A stretch of DNA of 64,000 nt from Segniliparus rugosus ATCC BAA-974 (GTDB lineage: Bacteria; Actinomycetota; Actinomycetes; Mycobacteriales; Mycobacteriaceae): NCBI RefSeq assembly GCF_000185725.2, contig NZ_KI391953.1:796650-860649 (forward strand), in the 5' to 3' direction. The position numbers were made by a program, and so were the translations under genes. Below, piece after piece: positions 61,229-64,000 of this stretch. The stretch's first letter is position 1, and the number at the start of each line of letters is the position of its first letter. The notes beneath the pieces were generated by a model. It saw only the letters and a list, made by a program, of their open reading frames with translations. It was not told where the DNA came from and did no database searches.

Positions 61229-61594
61229 ATGACGGGTAAGACCGATGTGAGCACGCCCGAGATGCGGGCGGCACGGGACAAAATCAACAACGCCGAGCAG
61301 AGCTTGAAGACTGCGCTGGTGCAGATGGCCCTCGCGTCGATCGATTGGCACGCGAGTGCCGGGGACGACGCGCAGGACGGCAATCTCCCGTCGCAGTCGG
61401 AGAAGATCCGAGGCATCAAATCCAAGCACGGAGCGGGTGCCGCGAAGGCTGCTGCGGACACAGCGGATGCCGCTGGGGAGGGCGCCGACATCTACGACGG
61501 CACTGACGACGACAACGCCGCCCACGTCAAGCGGGTCGAGAAGACCGTGGAGACGCTCATGGGCGGGTTCGGGTTGATGACCGCCTTCGACTAG
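61229..61594 (+). CDS. Small EspC-like type VII protein, cassette D
   Basis: A 121-residue helical protein starting MTGKTDVSTPEMRAARDKIN. The first helix runs to about residue 40 and has ALASIDWHASAGDDAQDGN near the turn (W where WXG would be). The second half is Ala/Asp-rich with VKRVEKTVETLMGGFGLMTA. There is no signal peptide. Type VII secretion is inferred. It lies 67 bp before the first lipoprotein. Confidence 0.62.
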   Translation: MTGKTDVSTPEMRAARDKINNAEQSLKTALVQMALASIDWHASAGDDAQDGNLPSQSEKIRGIKSKHGAGAAKAAADTADAAGEGADIYDGTDDDNAAHVKRVEKTVETLMGGFGLMTAFD

Positions 61595-61660
61595 GCGGCC
61601 AGCGATCATGGATGATGGAACGCGGACCGGCACGAAACACGAAGGAGCACCCCCCACGCC

Positions 61661-62203
61661 ATGCGGCACACTTTGACGACGAGGACCGTCGCTCTCGCAA
61701 TCGCGGGAGCGGCTGTGTTCGGTGTCGCAGCCTGTGACCGGGGCGGTAACACTAACTCCGGTTCGAACGGGGGCGGCACCACGATTGTGCAGACCATCGT
61801 GCAACCTCCAGGCTCGCCGCCGAGCACGACTCCCAGCGTGACTCCGATCTCGGATCCGAAGAAGTTGTGCCATTTGTTCATGGCGCGCGTGCAAGAAATC
61901 AACAATGCGATTGATAGCTATTGGAAATTGACGGTTGGAGGGAAGTGGTCCTGGGCGGATCCGGCTATTAGTAAAGCCGCCGATAATGCAAAAGAAGTGA
62001 CTGAGAAAGTCGCACCGATTCTCTTGGGATCTATAGGGTCGAATATAACTGAAGAGCAAGCGAACCCTTTGCGTGCATACGTCAATACTGCTCAAGAATT
62101 TGCCAAGGCAATAGGCGAGCGTTCTTCGCCTGACGAATTGAATCCACTAAACGATAGATTGAATGAGGAGCTGCCCGCGTTGAATCATGCTTGCGGTTAT
62201 TGA
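61661..62203 (+). CDS. Lipoprotein 1 of paralogous pair, cassette D
   Basis: A 180-residue lipoprotein. The signal peptide contains TVALAIAGAAVFGVAACDRG with lipobox VAAC (Cys about 25). GGGTTIVQTIVQPPG follows, and then a helical domain ending NHACGY, with another cysteine (KKLCHLF) possibly forming a disulfide. No family is known. DNA from about 61880 on is clearly more AT-rich than the window. Its neighbour is a paralogue. Confidence 0.75.
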   Translation: MRHTLTTRTVALAIAGAAVFGVAACDRGGNTNSGSNGGGTTIVQTIVQPPGSPPSTTPSVTPISDPKKLCHLFMARVQEINNAIDSYWKLTVGGKWSWADPAISKAADNAKEVTEKVAPILLGSIGSNITEEQANPLRAYVNTAQEFAKAIGERSSPDELNPLNDRLNEELPALNHACGY

Positions 62204-62316
62204 TATGCGGGCGGAGGATTGGAATGCCTGGAAATAAAAAGCAAGTGTTATGGGCGAGTAAGTATGAAGATGCCGCGAGCAGGTCTGCGGCACATGCAAA
62301 AGTTAGGTATCCACGT

Positions 62317-62847
62317 ATGAAATTATCGTTCCTCTGCTCGACAGCCCTTGCGGGCTCCTTGGCGCTCGGCCTTGCCGCCTGCGATCGAGGCGGTTCTAAC
62401 TCTGGATCAAACGGCGGTGGAACAACTATTATTCAGACAATTGTCCAGCCACCTGGCGGCGCGGCGAGCTCTACGCCCAGCGTCTCTCCGATTACGGACG
62501 GTAAAGCTTTGTGCAGGCAGGCTCTTATTCGCGTGAAAGAGCTATTAAAAGCTACTGATCCATATTGGAATTTGGTCACAAAACCTGGGGCTTCGCTTTC
62601 GGATGAGCAAACTAGCAATGCGGCAGACCACGTAACGGAAGTTGCGGCAAAGGTTATTCCTGCCCTTGAAGGGATGGTCGGTTCGGGGTCTCCGCAGAAT
62701 GTGGCTAATGCTGTAAAAGATTTCACGGGATCGGCTAAGAAATTCACTAAGGCGATCGGAGACCGGGCTCCGGATGCGGAGATTAGCCCCCTGGCGAGTG
62801 ACTACAGTGATAAAATCGATGAAGTGAATCACGCCTGCGGTTATTGA
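62317..62847 (+). CDS. Lipoprotein 2 of paralogous pair, cassette D
   Basis: A 176-residue lipoprotein with signal MKLSFLCSTALAGSLALGLA and lipobox LAAC. It repeats the GGTTIIQTIVQPPG linker, the KALCRQ cysteine and the NHACGY end of lipoprotein 1, and is a clear paralogue. ATG 62317 is chosen because a lipoprotein signal starts here; the earlier ATG 62224 adds a non-signal stretch. AT-rich like its partner. Confidence 0.72.
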   Translation: MKLSFLCSTALAGSLALGLAACDRGGSNSGSNGGGTTIIQTIVQPPGGAASSTPSVSPITDGKALCRQALIRVKELLKATDPYWNLVTKPGASLSDEQTSNAADHVTEVAAKVIPALEGMVGSGSPQNVANAVKDFTGSAKKFTKAIGDRAPDAEISPLASDYSDKIDEVNHACGY

Positions 62848-62871
62848 CGGTTCGAGGAAGGGTATTTGATC

Positions 62872-64000
62872 ATGGGGCTTTCGTGGCCGAGCGCTTACGA
62901 TTGGTTGTGGGACAAGGCGCAGCAATATTGGCCTAAGGCGGACGAGTCGGGCCTGCGCACGGCGGAGCAGTCTTTCATGGCGGCACTCCCCGATGTGGAA
63001 TCCGCCTTCTCGAATCTCGTGTCCGGGCATCAGGATCTTGTCAAGGCGCTCGGTGAATCTGACTCCGCTACTGCCGCGCAGACGAAGCTCGCGGACATCC
63101 AGAGCCGTGGCGAGACGCTGAACCAGATCATATCTGCCGAGTTCAGCATGATGAACGCTGCCCCGCAGAACATCGACACCGCGAAACAAGGCCTCATAGA
63201 CAAGGCGAAGACGGCAGACAGCAACGCGAAGTCCGGTTTGATGGGATTCCTCGCAGAGTATGCCCCTTCCGTTGCCCAATCGCAAAAGGAAAAAGCTGCA
63301 GGTCAGTTCGATAGCGATGCGAAGCCTGTCCATGACACCTACACGCAGAGCAATCAGAAACTTCTCCAGCTCCCGGACGGAGTCGATGGTAGCGACGATG
63401 GGCCAGTGAAGACGAATGCTAATTACAAACAAGTAAGTGGCACAGATGGAACTGCGCTAGGGCCAGCGACCGCGACTCGTAATACGAGCTACAAATCTGC
63501 GTCGAGTGCAGATAGGGATGCATCTGCTCCTGCGACCCAAGACGCTAGTTACAGGTCTGCGTCGAGTGCGGATGGGGATGCATCTGCTCCTGCGACCCAA
63601 GACGCTAGTTATAAGCAAGGCGGTGGGCAAAGTCCCTCTACTAGTGGTCAAGGTGGCTCCCAGGGCGCTGGGGGCGGTCAGGGTTCGGGTGGTTCTGGTG
63701 CTTCTGGTGGTGGTGCTTCGACTGGTGTGCAGTCGGGTGCGGCGGTGGCGGATCATGCGGCTCCTGCTGCTGCGTCGCAGGCGGCTCCGGCTTCTGGTGG
63801 CGGGGGCGGGGTTTCGCCGTCGATTGGCGGGATCGGGGTGGTCCGGCTGGTGGTGGGGCTGGTCAGGCTCCGCGTATTGGCGGGGTCGGCGGTGTTGGGG
63901 GTGGTTCTGGTGGGGAGGTTTCTCGGACGGGGGCGCAGGGCGCGGGGGCTGCGGAGAGGTCTGCGGCTTCGCAGTCCTCGTCGGGCTCTGGCGAGCGGCA
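62872..64000 (+). CDS. Large type VII-associated protein with repeats, cassette D, C-terminus beyond window
   Basis: At least 376 residues. The first 150 are a helical domain (MGLSWPSAYDWLWDKAQQYW, SFMAALPDVESAFSNLVSGH, LNQIISAEFSMMNAAPQNID) with no signal peptide, like an ESX-type or LXG-type N-terminus. A linker with 20-residue tandem repeats and then Gly/Ala/Ser-rich sequence follows. Near 63835-63838 one G seems missing: downstream, the Gly-rich character continues in another frame. The C-terminal domain, where any toxin activity would lie, is out of the window. Confidence 0.65.
   Translation, partial: MGLSWPSAYDWLWDKAQQYWPKADESGLRTAEQSFMAALPDVESAFSNLVSGHQDLVKALGESDSATAAQTKLADIQSRGETLNQIISAEFSMMNAAPQNIDTAKQGLIDKAKTADSNAKSGLMGFLAEYAPSVAQSQKEKAAGQFDSDAKPVHDTYTQSNQKLLQLPDGVDGSDDGPVKTNANYKQVSGTDGTALGPATATRNTSYKSASSADRDASAPATQDASYRSASSADGDASAPATQDASYKQGGGQSPSTSGQGGSQGAGGGQGSGGSGASGGGASTGVQSGAAVADHAAPAAASQAAPASGGGGGVSPSIGGIGVVRLVVGLVRLRVLAGSAVLGVVLVGRFLGRGRRARGLRRGLRLRSPRRALASG
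63487..63612 (+). repeat. 60-bp tandem repeats in cassette D gene
   Basis: Two full 60-bp units (63487-63546, 63547-63606) and a partial third encode SYKSASSADRDASAPATQDA, SYRSASSADGDASAPATQDA, then SYKQ. They are nearly identical in DNA, so recent duplication or slippage is likely. They lie in a flexible linker. Confidence 0.85.

Noticed and set aside
1..64000. Insertion sequences, prophage or integrase
   Set aside because: No transposase, recombinase, terminal inverted repeats or phage structural genes seen on either strand.

Overview
The window is high-GC actinobacterial DNA of the mycolic-acid-bearing group (Mycobacteriales). The evidence is a near-continuous run of genes matching the Mycobacterium tuberculosis Rv3208-Rv3218 neighbourhood, several F420/deazaflavin-dependent enzyme families, many type VII secretion (ESX-like) substrate proteins, a DesA-type acyl-ACP desaturase, and many start codons lying 6-8 nt after a TANNNT -10 hexamer with no Shine-Dalgarno (leaderless genes). 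Gene order and proteins resemble a Segniliparus-like genome; that genus guess is inference.

Layout. 1-9.6 kb: diacylglycerol-kinase-like protein (cut by the window edge), membrane protein, histidine phosphatase, PQQ-type propeller protein, DEAD-box helicase, ferritin-like protein, three tandem short-chain dehydrogenases, TB9.4-like DUF3107 protein and a TetR regulator. 9.6-15.8 kb: NCS1 permease, LapA-domain protein, two paralogous alpha/beta hydrolases, a DDN-type oxidoreductase and a luciferase-like monooxygenase. 15.8-18.5 kb: type VII cassette A. 18.5-25.7 kb: a MoxR/DUF58/VWA operon on the minus strand, followed by a small HTH protein and a one-span peptide. 25.8-28.8 kb: holB with an apparent frameshift, a 35-residue metallothionein behind a CsoR-type operator, tRNA-Thr(CGT), tspO and a secreted protein. 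29-32.8 kb: type VII cassette B. 32.9-46 kb: MarR, purC, CDF metal exporter, FAD oxidase, leuS, ABC-F ATPase and a RadC-type protein. 46-48.7 kb: cassette C. 48.8-60.2 kb: PLP dehydratase, a CE1758/CE1759-type flavin pair with an HTH regulator, two methyltransferases (one frameshifted), a desaturase-TetR operon facing a deazaflavin enzyme across duplicated operator-like repeats, 2-keto-acid decarboxylase and nhaA. 60.2-64 kb: cassette D, running off the end.

How the parts work together. The four type VII cassettes carry small helical EspC/WXG-like or YbaB-like proteins next to one large Ala/Gly-rich or multidomain protein, sometimes with lipoproteins, but no secretion machinery (no EccB/C/D/E or MycP). 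They look like orphan effector islands served by an ESX system encoded elsewhere, and are the best candidates for undescribed biology here. The MoxR operon is probably an envelope chaperone/assembly system. Three homopolymer G/C runs (holB, a methyltransferase, the last type VII gene) each break a clear reading frame by one base, so either this is draft sequence or these are real slippery sites.
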